From Rotaria sp. Silwood1 (taxonomy: Eukaryota > Rotifera > Eurotatoria > Philodinida > Philodinidae): DNA of 64,000 nucleotides. The position numbers and the translations under genes are program-made. The notes under the pieces are model-generated. The model was not told the origin of the DNA. It made no database searches and saw only the letters and a program-made list of their open reading frames with translations. Shown in pieces: positions 11,287-24,100 of the stretch (positions are counted from its first letter, which is position 1; every line of letters begins with the position of its first letter). The DNA is taken from contig CAJNOP010000031.1 in the NCBI GenBank assembly GCA_905250075.1, positions 1,519,098 through 1,583,097 of the forward strand, given 5' to 3'.

Positions 11287-14200
11287 TTAAATTTCTTCAA
11301 GTTCTTCAACTTCAAAACGATTATTTTTGCTCCATTGTTGAAATTCTATATAAGGTGGTTGTTTGTCAATTTTAAATTTTATTTGTTTACATTTAAGTGC
11401 ACATAGTGTACCTAATTCAGGTCGATCTATAAATTTTTGACATCCACCAAGAGAATTTCCACAAGTACATATAACGTCTCCTAAAATAATACGTAAAAGA
11501 ATATTCATAAATCCATAAGTAAAGTGAAAAGTATTTACCCATAATTAAATTTTCTTGAAAATTTTCATATATACTATCAAGTTTACATTCATTATTGTTG
11601 AAAAATTCTGGATTATTTATAAAATAAATTGTATTTCGTTTTTTTAACCATGCAAGTTCTCCTAATTCTCGATTACATTTACGACAACATATTGAACCAT
11701 TCTTTTTACCGATTTTTTGTAGCATTGCTTTTTGTTGCATTTCAACTCTTAAAGCATTTTCCCAATCATTAATAAGTGAATTCTATAAAGAAAATAATTC
11801 ATATAAATATTATTAAATCTTATTTATTTACAGTTTTAATTTCAACAGCACGTTGAAATAGATCTTTATCAAGTGTTCGCCATCGATCAATAGCTTCTTC
11901 CATTTCTTCTTCACGAAATTTATTTTTCTTTTCTCTTTTATGATTCATTGAATCACATTCAGTTATAAGATAATAAGAACTATTTTGTGCTCTTGCTCGA
12001 CCTCGTGATTGAATTGTACCAATTTCATCCGATACAAATTCATAACGAATAACATAAGAACATGTCGGAATATCTAAACCTTCTTGAACAATATCTAAAT
12101 AAGAAATGATAGATATACATATACATATCCATTTGTTGTATAGATGGTGGACATGTTGTTTCGTCAGATATAAACAGAGACAACAACTGAATTACATGGG
12201 TCATTATTCAAGCTTAAAGTCGACTATAACATTTTTTTTTACCATAGAATGGAATTTATGTAGACGTGTCGAGAAAGACTTTCACTATTAAATGGTGTAT
12301 GCATTATTAGGTTCTATTGCATATGGTTCACATATCATTAGGTTCCATCCTCATTTAAAGTGGCTGCGGCAAAGGTGGCGCTATCTATCAACGTGTTAAG
12401 AATATGCCGTTGAATTTGATAATGCAGACACTATTAGATAAAGAAAGACTTTTTCTAGAAGCCTACATATATTCTTTTCTCTAATCAAGAATGATCGAAA
12501 AACTTATAGCCGTCTTTATAGACAGAAGCGTTGATTAATGCTCATATTTCAGTCCAATAAGCTGAATTGCGTAAAGTAAAGTGAACATAAGAGTGTGGAA
12601 AAGCAAAATGATGCAATCTTTGATTCTTTTGGAAAAGAAAATAATACTATTGTTAACATTAGTGAAAAGACTTGAAGTTGATCATAAAAGAAGTATATCT
12701 GCTATGTCATTGACTAAAATAGATGACTATCTATTTCAACATATATACTACTTTCACTGTTCTAATAAATACCATTTTATATTTATAACTTACCGGTAGC
12801 AATGAGTACATTGCATTCATCTAAAATATTTAACGAAGTCAGATAAACGAAAAGAAAAATAAAGGAAAACAAACCTCCTTGAAATTGTCTCAATCTTGCT
12901 TCTTGTTCATGTATTGTCAAAGCATGATCCGAACTAGTTTGACCAACAATCCAAGTTGTTTTAATAATATCCTAAAAGAAGAATTATCTTAATAGGAAAT
13001 CAATAACCTTATTGTCTGACTTTTAATTTTGGATGATGACGCAAGTAATCACAAAGTGATTTTGCATAAAAAGTTGTTTGTACCAAAATAAGTCCTAATC
13101 ACAATTAAAGTACAATGATTAGAAGAAAAAAAAACGATTCACATGTAAAAATATTCACCTTTTGTATTTTCAGTAGCATGTTGTTCAAGAAGATGAACTA
13201 ATGTATCTAATTTTGAATTTGTTGTTGGATGTTCCATACATTTATTTAAGATTTTATCCAATTCCATTTTACAACGTTCATAAAATAAATTATTCATTGG
13301 TATGGATTGTTGATGTCCTTTATGATATTCTTCAATTTTCTGTAATATATATTGTATAACCATATCAAATGGTAAATTTTTCAATGCTAAATACTTTTTT
13401 GTTAATAATGATAAATAATCACACATAATAATATTATTCATATCACCTTTTCTTTCAAAGGTTTGTTTTAAAAGAACAATTTGACCAATAAATCCCGAAG
13501 AACCAATTTCCTGTCCATCTAACAATTCTTTACCGTCCAAGTGAAGTTTAATATTTTTAATAAGATCTTGAAATAGTTTTAAATATTCATCAAAATATGA
13601 ATTATAGTATACTTTTGAAACATATTGAAATTGATCATTTGTTGGTCGACATATTTCACGATTGATTTCATCGATATTATCTTTATCACATACAGTTGAT
13701 ATATTTTTACAAGCAAGTTTACTACATAAACTAATAAGATTTTTTTCAATTGATTCTTGTTTTTCATTAGTATCTTTAGCACTAATTGTTGCTGTTAAAC
13801 CAATAATTAATGGTTTTTCAGTAGTGTTTTGTTGTTTAGATGGACATGAATAATATTTCATTATTTCACAATAAGGATTTCCACCTGATGTATTATGACA
13901 TTCATCAAAAATCATTAAATGAATTTGAGATAAACGAATAGTTTCTTTATTTAAACAATTAACAAATTTTTGTGGTGTTGCAACAATAACATGATTTACA
14001 CCAATAAGTTGATCAATTGTTTGATCATCTTCACAAATTTGTACTCGTAAATTATTAACATCTAAAATTGCATTTGCTTGTTGTAATCGTATGGCTTTTC
14101 TTGGCACAAAGAATAGACACGAAAATTTTTTATCGGAATTTGTTTTTTGATGTTTTATAAAATAATATTTTATTAATATCGATGCAATGAATGTCTTTCC

Positions 14201-16412
14201 AGAACCAGTCCGAAGACAAACAATAGTATTACCATTACGAATAGCATTTCGTATGATTTCAATTTGATAATTTCGAGGATGAAATTTTAAATTGAGTAAT
14301 TTTGAATATTCTTCAGTCCATGGATGAGAAGAGTCTTCAAATGGTTCTAAATTTATACTATTAAAGTCCATTGGATCTGGTTCGCGTGCATTGAATTTAA
14401 TTGATACCTTATCTGTCTCTGCTAAAAACAAAGAATAATTGGAGATTATTTTTATACAGTAGTGAACAAATATCTTCGCCAAAGCCTATCCTTATTCCTG
14501 CATGCACTGGAGGTCTGTACTCGTACTTTACCAAGAATGTAGGTCATTAGCATTACAGTGCCATTGTTGTTTAATTACAAAGGGAATTATAATAGATGGC
14601 ATCCGTTTTTGTTGTCAATCTCATAATCTTGAAAAGAAACAGTATTCTGTGTTGGCTGAATAGGGAGCTATGAGTCCACAGTTTTGTACACCCAGGTTCG
14701 AAATTTTTTTCCATGAATATCTGGCATCTTCGGTTTACATGAACAATTGAAGGATGAAGGTTTGAGCTATTTAATGTCTATTCTCAAAAAAAAATTTAAA
14801 CGTATAGATATTTCTTGTTCTTCACATTCTCATCACTCAATGCTTTATAAATTAATAGTTTTCGCTTAGTTCAAAAGAACATTATCTTAACAAAAGAAAG
14901 ATATTGAACAGTTAATTGACAAACAAAATTCATTCAATCAACACTAACGCTAAACTATTCATCTTTATGGAATAATCTTAGTTGTATTTATAGAAACGAG
15001 TACAAGCAAGAATAGGTTCTATGCAATCAATGTGGATATCTACTCATTTATAAATTATTTTCTGGAACTAGTTCACTATCTAAGCAAATCTTAATTATCA
15101 AAACAAAAGAAAAACAAATATCAATTTTCAATGCTCAATAAAGTATCAGTCAGTTTTATACATCTTCAAAAACTGAACCAACTATTCCAAGTCGAATTAA
15201 GCAAGCAAACTCAAGTGTTTTGTGTTGAATGTATAGCATTTGACTGTTGATCCATCAAAACAAGTAATGATATCAATTTTTAAAATCTTCCAAAAAAGAT
15301 TTTTTTTATATCGGTTGATACTTTATGGAGCTTCGGATCCATGTTTTGTGGGCCGAACCGACAGTCGACTCTTCTATATGCAAAGTTATGTCCCAGCTAT
15401 CTACATTACTACTTTCTTTAGAGTATCTCAATCATTCCAAAGGCTATACTCAATTTATTGTGATCATTGTTGTGGGTAGAAACCTTCTACCATACTCTGG
15501 AAGGCAATAATTCAGTAATAGTTGAATGAAACGAATTCAAAATTGTTGTGAAGCTTCCTCTACCGTTAGACATTATTACATGCAAGTTTCAGCAGTGAAT
15601 CTTGTACTAAAAAAAAGTGGAACTTAGATAATCATCTTGTCAATCCCAAGGATGGAAAAACATCAATATTTGAGCAAATGAACTCATGTTTTGAATGAAG
15701 AAAGATCGTAGACAAAACTTCAGCTACACGTAAAACCATTACGTATTCGTAATGTTTTTAATAAGAAACAACGTAAAATTCGTGAGCAGTTTTTTTCAAA
15801 TAATTATGCTCCAATGACCTACGTTCTTGGTGAACAGCGTATACAGAAATTTAAAACTTTTAGCATATATAGTGGCTAAAATCGACTGGGACGCACATGT
15901 TTGTCTACTACTGTAATAATCTTACGTGGAAGACGCATAATATCATCTTCAGCAAGAGAGTCAAGAATTTCTTGATTAGTAGGTCTTTCTGATATGTTTA
16001 TTGGTGGTAATCCGCGTATCATTGTAGCTTGGTTCCGCTGTTCTTCCTCTGGTAGAGTTGGTATGATTTCAGCAGGTACCAGTTTTTGATAACCTAAAAA
16101 ATGTATTATTTGATTTAAACTGTATTAAATAGAGTCTAATATTTTACTAAGCAAACGATCAACACAATCATGACGTTCAATAGCTTGTAGTCCTCGGATC
16201 AGATAAGTGTTGTTATATCTTGAAATCTTTGCACGATCGAAAAGTGTTTGTAATGCGTCGAGTGCATCTTCTAGCGAGCCACCATCTTGCAAACTACGTG
16301 GAATATCTTTACTGAATAAAAAATGCAGTTGTTTACGGTCTGTATCAGACAACGAATTTTGAATTTTGAGTAAAACTACTCGAAATTCGAAATCTTCATC
16401 CATTTGATCCAT
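11287..16412 (-). CDS. RIG-I-like RNA helicase with N-terminal DED, copy 1
   Basis: Predicted cytosolic double-stranded-RNA sensor of about 860 residues. Exon 1 (16412-16148) and exon 2 (16093-15926) encode a death effector domain: FRVVLLKIQNSLS, LFSKDIPRSL, LFDRAKIS, then ERHDCVDRLL in the RxDL position. A consensus donor, C|GTAAGA at 15926/15925, joins in phase to the acceptor before 14421 over a 1504-base intron. The helicase exon 14421-13159 carries LRTGSGKTF (Walker A), FFVPRKA (Ia), FDECHN (DECH box), GLTATISA (III) and the RIG-I-type helical insertion. Small exons near 13094-12793 give TTFYAKSLCDYL and ECNVLIAT. An exon near 12093-11832 has GLDIP (V) and QSRGRAR (VI, intact). The last two exons form the C-terminal RNA-binding domain with CRKC and CTC zinc ligands (the C-x-C spacing recalls MDA5), ending at TAA 11287. 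No in-frame ATG opens the helicase exon, supporting the upstream DED exons. If the DED join is wrong, the helicase still stands. Confidence 0.82.
14422..15925 (-). other. Long intron between DED and helicase exons, copy 1
   Basis: A 1504-base stretch bounded on the minus strand by GTAAGA and TTTTTAG. Open frames on the plus strand near 15240-15510 and 15690-15900 are short and unrecognised. If the intron is retained, exon 2 reads on to a TAG at 15876-15878. Confidence 0.6.
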
Positions 16413-17027
16413 AACTAGTCTTAAAATATATATAAACTGATTATTAAAATTTTTATTCATGTTTCTTTTAAGAAAGAGGGTATTCTAATAAATCAAAATG
16501 CTTCGATTGATAAACAATGTTACTTAGAATAGTAAATAACAACTACGCGATTTCTTTCAAATTTCAATAGAAATATTAATGAATTAACAAAAAAGAATTT
16601 GCCAGGCTCAGGAAAACGGTATCATAAGCAGTACGTAGTGAAAAATTAGCCCGTGAAATAGAATGACGTATGACGGTGAAATATGATGAAACATAGAGCA
16701 TTAATATATCGTTTTAAAGCGGTTTAAGACACCGTTTTCAATGGTCAACATGCTTGCCTTAAGCTAGTATTAAAAACTAGAGAAATCATGAAACTACCTA
16801 TCTCAGTATCCATTGTTGATAAGAAAAAAAAGAAGTGGCAAAGCTATGATAATTTATCAACATATCGTGAAGAAAACAACTTAACCTGGATACCTGTAAA
16901 AATTGCAGACAACTACTCCGGGCTGTGTTTTTTTCTTTTTAACTGGAATATGTTATTGTTCGTGGACACGAACAGCTATAGTTGCTTTGACTTTTAAAAT
17001 TAACCAATGAAGATAATGGGGAAGGGG

Positions 17028-17660
17028 GAGGAGCATTCCTAAGTGTTAAATAGCCTTGAAGTTGAGACCATGTGACCCATATAGGTCCTAGTGAGCTATG
17101 AATACTCTGAAACGATTTCTGGCTAATAGCTTATTACGGTCAATATACTGTATTTTTACCGTATTTTATAGCAGCATGCATTGGTGCCTCTCAGGAACAT
17201 TGGAGAAACTGAGTTTCAAGTTTTGACTTGAAACTTTGCATAGAGATAGATCTTAACGAGAATAGCTTATTGTAAAAGTTTCGGATTTTTCGATTACATT
17301 CATTCGGAAATAAGCATATCGAAATTTGCAGTTGTATATGAGCGGCATGAAAACCATGACTTGGCCACATATCTTAAGATAGAAGCAATCCAAAGATCTG
17401 AAACTTTCACAATAAACTGTTCTCATTAAGGTCTGCCTCTCTGCAAAGTTTCAAAATGAAATTCGAAACTCAGTTTTTCTAGTGTTCCTCAGGAGCATCA
17501 TAACATGCTGCTAAAAAAATACTGTACAAATACAGTATGTCAATAGTAATCTACTATCAGCTTGACTTCTTCTCAAGGCATCCATAGCTCATTAGAATCT
17601 ATATGATATGCACAGTTCCAACACAAAAACAACTGGACACTTAGAAATGTGCTTTCGTAA
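17028..17660. mobile_element. Inverted-repeat element, family A (most complete copy)
   Basis: Arms of about 260 bases (17028-17286 and 17395-17660) are reverse complements at roughly 75-80%. They share GAGCTATG, the ACTGTATTT block, TAGCAGCATG, AACTGAGTTTC and GAAACTTTGCA in mirrored order. There is no coding capacity. It lies between the two RIG-I-like genes. Related copies occur at 42231-42610 and 54690-55210, so it is a dispersed MITE or foldback family of this genome. Confidence 0.7.
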
Positions 17661-18140
17661 GCATCCTTATGTTTTTCAATTAAAATCAAGGTAACAATAG
17701 GTGTCTACGTACACAAAAATATTTATTCTCCAGTTGAAAACAAAGAGCACCGCTAAGGATAACTATCTGTATACTACTTGCTTCGAACTCTATATAATTT
17801 TGCAGCTTTCTCGTGATCTGTATATGTTAGGCATGCAACGAATTCCAATTTCAATTCGGAATTCGGATCGAATGATTCGGTTTCGCGAGATTCAAGTGAA
17901 TATTTTCTAATAATAAACAAATAATATTTATAATTATTTATCTTGATTATTTTCTTTAGCCTAAAGTACAACATAAAAAAAACATTCTAACTATTAACAT
18001 AACATGAATAAAAAAAACGTATGTCCTTAGGCCAAATAAATATTGCAGTAATAATTTTGATAATTAAAACAAAATAAAAAAAAAGTATGTAAAATTGTAG
18101 TTGAGTCAACAAACGACATAAAACATAATAATGATTATTA

Positions 18141-21100
18141 TTAATCACTAGGAAGTATATCAAAAGCATCGTAAAATATATCATCATTATTTTGTGTACA
18201 TGGAATTTCAAGAAGTGGAATTGTAAACGGCATTTTTTTCCATTTCTTTTTTAAAATAATTTGTTCTTTTCCAGTTTCTTTTTCAATGAGTTTTATTTTA
18301 ATAGATTCACATTTTAATGGATATATTGGGCTAATTTTTTGATAATCTTTTAAAACTTGAATACAACCAAGTTCAGTACGACAATTTTTACTTCCACATA
18401 ATGCTTTACCTTTGAAAATAAATAAAAAGAATTTTAATTAATATTATGACAAACAAAATGAATTACCAGTTACTAAAGTTTTCAAATATTCTTGAGGTTC
18501 AGATGATACTTTTTCTTCAATACGATTATAAAATTCATGATCATTAATAAAATAAGCTTGTCCATGTTGACGAACTTGTGAAAGTTTACCAAGTAGATAT
18601 CCACAAGCTCTACATAAGACATCTCCAATTAATTCAATATTTTTTAGCATAGTTGTTTCTGTTATTGATGTTTTAGTTAAATTTTCATTCCATTCTGTAA
18701 TAAGAGATGTCTTTAATAAATAAACTTCAAATAGAAAGTAATAAAGAAAAAACAACGATATTCTTTTACTTGTTTTTTCATCACTTGTTCTTTAAATAGA
18801 TCAGAAGAAATTCCTTTCCATGTTTCGAGAACTTCTTTCAAATCTTGTTCACATTGTCGATTATCTAATTCTTTCATGTAATTTTGAGAATCTAAAAATT
18901 AGAATTGTTTAGGTAAGTTTATTTTTTGGAACTTTTTATAAGTATAGTTTTCTAGTATTTAATATATTTGATCATAATGTTTTTTATTAGCCTTTAATTT
19001 GCAAGCATGGGGTTAGGCAATATTTCTAATATCATTGAGATATTTTCACATTGATTGGCTGATAAATCATATTTTGTTGAATTCATATTATGTTTTCTGA
19101 AGAGACATGCAGTGAGTGTAAGTTAAGGTTTTGTAACTTTCTCTTCATTGTAATGAGAGTCAAAAGTCAAAATTCAGTGAATATATTTTCTCTGGCAACA
19201 GAGGAGGAAAACAGGCGAACGATATTGAGTCGGTTTTCATAGCAACTGATGACAAAAGGTGTTAGGACCTTTACCCAGAGTTCTTTAGCAATGGAAAGGA
19301 AGCATATCTCCGCATTTCAGCTACATCATGTCAGATTTAATAGTTCAATATCTTCTTTATTACTAATACTAGCTGTAGCTCTAGGCAGAAGATTGATTTT
19401 AAGCAGAGTTCTTATGCTCAATTGCTTAAGCTCTTCATACACACTAAACGTAACCAGAATGCTATCAGACTGATGATACGAGACAAATACTCAACAGTGG
19501 CTTGCCCATGATCATTACATGGAAAATGATACTGACGTTTGAGCCCATTTCGTGTGGATATGTATCAGAAGATGTAGTTAATCCGCCATGACGGCTACTT
19601 TAGCAACGAAAGAAGATGCTAAATGCCATTAACAAAAAGAGCTAGTTTGTTCTAGAAAATTGTAGAACTTTTAGAAATCTTCTTCGATATTTGAAAGCTT
19701 AAAATACATTCGTCACTTTTCTAAATAGTGTAGTTTTTTAGTTTTCTGCAGTCGAACTTTTATATTCAAGACATCAAGAATGATGGATGGATAATCATGC
19801 GTTGGTTTGTCATAGTCGTCATATAATTAGCATAAAAAACGCAAACTGAGCGAGTCATTACTTTAGGAAATAATCTAGAGCAATGTTTGTAAGTTTACCA
19901 AGTTATATAATAGTGCTTTGAGATCTACTGTAGACATAATGAATATGTAGAACAGGCTTATTTGCCAGTTAAATCAATAGCTAGAATAATAATAATGTTA
20001 AGTTAAGAAAAACAAAATACAAAAATGAAAACTTCCTGTTTGAAATGCAGAAATAAATCAGACAGATTGTTTCTTAGGCTATCAGATTTTCTTTGGAAAA
20101 CAACTAGTCTCTTGAAGATTTTTCACTAAACGTATTTTGCATTAGTATTATGAAGCTTTAGAAAAATACTTATAATATTTCATTTTTGTTTCACGACTAC
20201 TTCTTACATTCAATAGGAATACTCCTCTTAGCATGATCATTCCAGGTTATTTCAAACAAAAACGATTTTGATTACATATAAACAGTATTTCACATGTTAC
20301 ATTCAATCTCAATGTTTTTCAATTTTATGCTTGTGACACACCATTAAGAGGAGCAAATATTTTATTTTATTCTATACTATAGAAAAATCGTGTATAATAG
20401 CACTCATTAGCTTTGATTTATGTTGAAGCATTAGACAATAAAAATTCAGAAAAATGATGTCAAATAAAATTTATAGATATACATCGAAACAATGAGAGCT
20501 ATGAGATACTCACTAAACATTAATTTGACTTCATTTTTCCGAAATTTATTTTTCTAATGTTTCACTCAAAGTAAGATTTAATTAATCCACACCTTTAATT
20601 TATAGGAATTTCTAGAGAGACAGATGAGTAAAGAATTTTCGAAATAATATTAGATCAAATGTAAAATTATATTCAGGATATGTATACTAATTTATACAAT
20701 AAATAGTTTACCTTTTGTAGTAATGAGATAATATGCACAACCAGCTGTTCGTGCACGAACACGAGCTTGAACAGTTCCAATACTATCAGGAACAAACTAA
20801 AGATAAACTTCCATAATGAATTCGTTTATTGAACTGTTGACTTACATCATATCGAAGAACCAATGAACATTCAGGTATATCCAAACCTGCTTGTACAACA
20901 TCAGTAGAAATCATTACATTATAAACACCTAACAAAACAATAATAGATTAATATTGAATGATATTCAATACGGTTAACCAGTTCGAAAATCATTTAATAT
21001 TGAATCTTCTTTTTTATTGGATTTTTTAGAGTCAACACCACTTTGACTAACAAGCCAACATGGCTTAATAATGTTCTGTTGAGTATTAAAAATGAACAGA

Positions 21101-24100
21101 TAGAAATTAACGAATGAACCAAAATTTTCAATGTAAAATTTTTGTTTATTTTTGGCTACCTTAAAAATGTTTCCGAGCAGTCAAAAATTACAGATTATGG
21201 CCAGAATATTGTGCGCTTTTCAAATGTAGGCTTCAGAGTTCTCTTGAAATAGTTTGAACGGAAAATATTTTTGCACACTTTTATACTTTCATTATTAGAA
21301 CTCGAAAGTAGATGTTGACACCTTTATGAACATATCAGCTTATAAAGCAGAAGCTACTCTCCAAAATGTACTATTGGAGTTTTTCTCTACAAGTCAGTTC
21401 AATTTTCATTTCTCTGAAGTCGTCGTTTTTGAAAAATCAACTTTTTGATCAAAAGACGTTTTGTATGAGAAGAAGAAGCTCTTAGCAAAGTGCTTATTGT
21501 TTCTCTTGGGTAAAAGTCACAACTTAGTTCAGTATAAAATCATGTAAAGGAGTGTTTGTTCAAAAAACAACCGAGTGGAATATTTTTTTGGCACCTTCAA
21601 CAAGAAACTTCTATAGATTAGCAAAAGTTTCTTGATTGACCATTTAATTTAATTGGTTCAGTCTTAAAATATTCCTTCACTGTTATCTGTTTCTAAAAAG
21701 AATAGCGGTGGTCATTTTTTGAATAAATTTTCATAGAAATGATAAAGAGAACTGGATTTTTCACCATTCAAGAGAGAATATCTGAGGCCATAAAAGTAAG
21801 TCGAAATCTAGTCGGTCATCAAGTAACTTGTCAATTGAGTTCTTAACGACGATTTTGAAAAGGAAATTTCAAAATCACTTCCCAGTAGATATTGAATTTG
21901 TAATATAGTCAATCTGTAGAGAGAATTTTTCTCTTATAATCTACACAAATCTCAATTTCGTAGCTGCTTTCAATCAAGAGGTACAAGGGTCTTCCTGAGA
22001 CTTCTAGTTTCAGTAAATTAGTCTTGGAAAGCTGCAAATGAAGTCCAGACGAGGGTAATTCATCACGCGGAATAGCATGTTAATGTTCGTTCTCAGCTTC
22101 AAAGCGACCTACGATCACTATTTCAGTATTTCCGAAATTTTCCTCACATAGCATAAAAGTCAAAGCTTTCAAAATGCTCCTTTAGTGTGGCCTTGGGTTA
22201 TTTTGAAATTGAAAACAAACATAGTTGAGGTTTACGTAGATTGAAAGAGAAGACTTTTCTCTATCAATTGGCCATAGTGCAAGTCAAAATCTAATCGAAA
22301 ATGACTTCAGAACCTCGTTGTGAAAACCATTGTTAAGAACTCAATTGACAAGTCAATTGATGACCAATTAGATTTCGGCATACTTCGATGGCTTCGCTCA
22401 TTCTCTCTTGAGTGATGAAAACTTTAGTTCTCTTTGTCATTTATACCAAAAGTTATTCAAAAAAAAACAACCAGCTTTCTTTTCTGATATGACCAATAGT
22501 CTCGAACAAAAAAATCAACTCAATATTTGCAATCTCACTTTCAAAGATACCACAAAATTTTGATTATGATCTATAATGTTTGGCTTGTCTACAAGGCTTT
22601 CAAGCAGATCAAAATGAGCAACTATTTGTGCTAGAAATTTCTCCTTACACATTCCATTTAACCTCTTTATTTTGTGTTCTTTCAAAGATTCTCTGACTAT
22701 TGTCGAACAATAACTGAAATAAAATTTCTAAGCGCATTTTTGAGAAGTGGACAATATGTTGGCCATAGTTCATAGATTTTAACTTCTCGGGAACATTTTC
22801 AAGAGAGCCAAAAGTAAAAATAATATTTTGACTCAAAACTTTCGGCCCACTCCTTATTTAACAAACCTTTAATTCTGAATGATTTTGTAAAAATTCACAT
22901 ATTTTCTTAGCATAAAACGTTCGTTCAACCAAAGCGAGAGCTAAAATAATTTTTAACTTTTTTATGTGAAACAAAAAAGACATCTGAATGTAAAATTACC
23001 TCGATTATTTGATTTTTCTGCATGTTTTTTTAATAATTCAACAAGTTTATCAAGTTTGGGATTCGATAGTACTTGTCCAGATTCTTCAATTTCTGTTAAT
23101 TTTTTCTTAAATAAATTTTGACATTTTTCATAAATTAATGTATCAATATCAATTGGATGTTCTCGACTTTTATATATCATTTCAAAATAATCTTTTAAAT
23201 CGGAAAGAACTAATTCCGGTGTTAAATCAGTTAATGCTCTTAAATGTCGATAAATAGCAAGAATATAATTAATTAAAATTACAGATGAAAAATGTTGATT
23301 TTTTTGTTCAGATTGTTTTAAGATTTCAAGATTCTGTTCATATCCATTCATATCAAAATCTTTTTCAGGAAAAATACGTAATCGATTTGTATCTTTATTT
23401 AAAAATAATTGTAAAATTAAATTTTTAAGTTCACTTTCTATTGATAATCTTAATGAATCAAATGCTTTTTGTTTATTAATACATATAATTTCATCTTCAG
23501 ATGTACGACTAACATATTGTTCAAGTTCTATTTCATTTTCTTTTTTCATTACTGTTGTAATTGTGAAACAATTAAATGTAGCACAAAGAACTGCCAAATG
23601 ATGAGTTATTTGTGAAGAACTTGATCGATGAAGACCTACAAAACAAAAAATCAAATTAATCAATAGTAAAATAAGAACGTACAGCGACAACTTTATTGAT
23701 AGTAGGAACAATAGTAATAACATCTTCCAGTACATGTCAGCTATGCATGTCTCAGACTGGAAATAAAATGATGCTGTGAAATTTATATAGTGAAATATCT
23801 TCAGAATGGAACCGAAGGCACAATAAATCTATCTTATAGTGCTTAAATCCAGCATCTGGAGAAGAGTTAAACGATAGACATTGTAAATAATTTTCTTAAT
23901 CGAATTCTGAGATCTTTTAAAATGAATCAAAGATTGTGTATAAAGATGAAACATAAAACGTGCATTCATGAAACATTATCGTTTCTAAAAAATACTACGT
24001 AGATTGTTGACCTCAGATTCTTGAAGATTTTATTGCATGATTCAACAAAGAAATTGGTAGATAAATCAAAATCGTTAGACGACAAATTATTACAGATTGG

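Noticed and set aside
14424..14482. Helicase copy 1 starting at 14482
   Set aside because: That frame begins with TTG and runs through a splice acceptor (TTTTTAG before 14421). There is no ATG, so the exon is spliced from upstream.
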